A DNA stretch of 64,000 bases from assembly GCA_029215795.1 (NCBI GenBank), contig JARDYH010000007.1, positions 19,007,763-19,071,762 of the forward strand, read 5' to 3'. Positions 63,450-64,000 of this stretch are shown here, one piece after another. A program made the position numbers and the translations under genes. Origin of the DNA: Anniella stebbinsi (taxonomy: Eukaryota > Chordata > Lepidosauria > Squamata > Anniellidae). Under the pieces are notes generated by a model. The model was not told the origin of the DNA, made no database searches, and was given only the letters and a program-made list of their open reading frames with translations. Each line of letters begins with the position of its first letter. Positions within the stretch are counted from its first letter, which is position 1.

Positions 63450-64000
63450 TCTTACTTGAATTTAAATGATGGGTTAAAAACAAGGGCATATTGAGAGATG
63501 TTACTTTACATAAACTCAATATGCCATCATCTCAACCCAGTTATGTAATCCAGGTCTGGTATTTCCTGAATATTGGGGTCGGGGAGGGATCATCTCCATG
63601 TTCTATGTATACCACATACGTAAGCTTTAAACAACAAAGACCAACACTTCATCTCCCATTGTTCTAATTGTGGTGGTATTTTCTTTTTTCCAATATGGGC
63701 CTATGAACATTCTGGCAGCCCTTAAATGAATGATAAATCAACCTGACCTTAGATTTGCTATACCGTGAAATGACAGTGCAGTCCTATGCATACTGACTTA
63801 TTCTTCATTGAGTTTTAATCCTAGGTTGGTGTGCTGTCCATACTTACACTAAACTCAGTGGAACTTGTTTTTGAGTCGATTTGTGCTAGAAGCACAATCG
63901 GTGAATTATTGCAGTCATAATTATAATAGTATTTGTGAATACTAATGTGTAAACTAATATGCTTATAATAAATAATTATGTTATCGAATACTGTAGATCG

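Noticed and set aside
1..64000. CRISPR array, operon, phage or defence system
   Set aside because: No regular direct repeats with spacers, no prokaryotic gene structure; the window is a vertebrate intron-exon region.

Overview
This is a eukaryotic, vertebrate window: intron-rich genes with GT-AG splicing, low gene density and many short interspersed repeats. Translated exons match three vertebrate genes, all on the + strand and head to tail: NAE1 (complete, 20 coding exons, 3977-20766), TERB1 (apparently complete, 20 coding exons, 26165-47697) and DYNC1LI2 (first six coding exons, 51030-63440, running off the right edge). This is the gene order known from human 16q22 when read in the direction of transcription. 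The repeats point to a squamate reptile (lizard or snake). They include Sauria-type tRNA SINEs, CR1/L2-type LINE 3' ends with TAAATAAA tails, and many palindromic hAT-type MITEs. The species cannot be fixed from the window.

Layout. 1-3.95 kb is intergenic: SINE and LINE fragments plus a nested MITE. 3.9-4.2 kb is the CpG-rich NAE1 promoter and first exon. 4.0-20.9 kb is NAE1. 20.9-26.1 kb is intergenic and repeat-rich. 26.2-47.7 kb is TERB1, whose introns hold the densest palindromic repeats, including a 680-bp GC-rich element with a 53-bp perfect inverted repeat. 47.7-51.0 kb is intergenic, with two abutting palindromic elements. 50.6-51.2 kb is the CpG-rich DYNC1LI2 promoter, and 51.0-64.0 kb is DYNC1LI2.

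Function. NAE1 is the regulatory half of the NEDD8-activating E1. TERB1 is a meiosis-specific protein that joins telomeres to the nuclear envelope. DYNC1LI2 is a dynein light intermediate chain, part of the motor that pulls on such attachments. Apart from conserved synteny, nothing in the sequence shows that the three genes act as one unit.

Most notable observations: (1) a perfect U12-type 5' splice site at the end of DYNC1LI2 exon 6; (2) four copies of a ~320-bp palindromic hAT MITE, three with perfect 8-bp target-site duplications, one nested in a LINE and one in another MITE; (3) the intron-8 hairpin in TERB1; (4) a TERB1 C-terminal region longer than in mammals, with a rewritten TRF1-binding/CDK motif. 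I found no CRISPR array, operon, phage or other prokaryotic-type system, and no new protein system.
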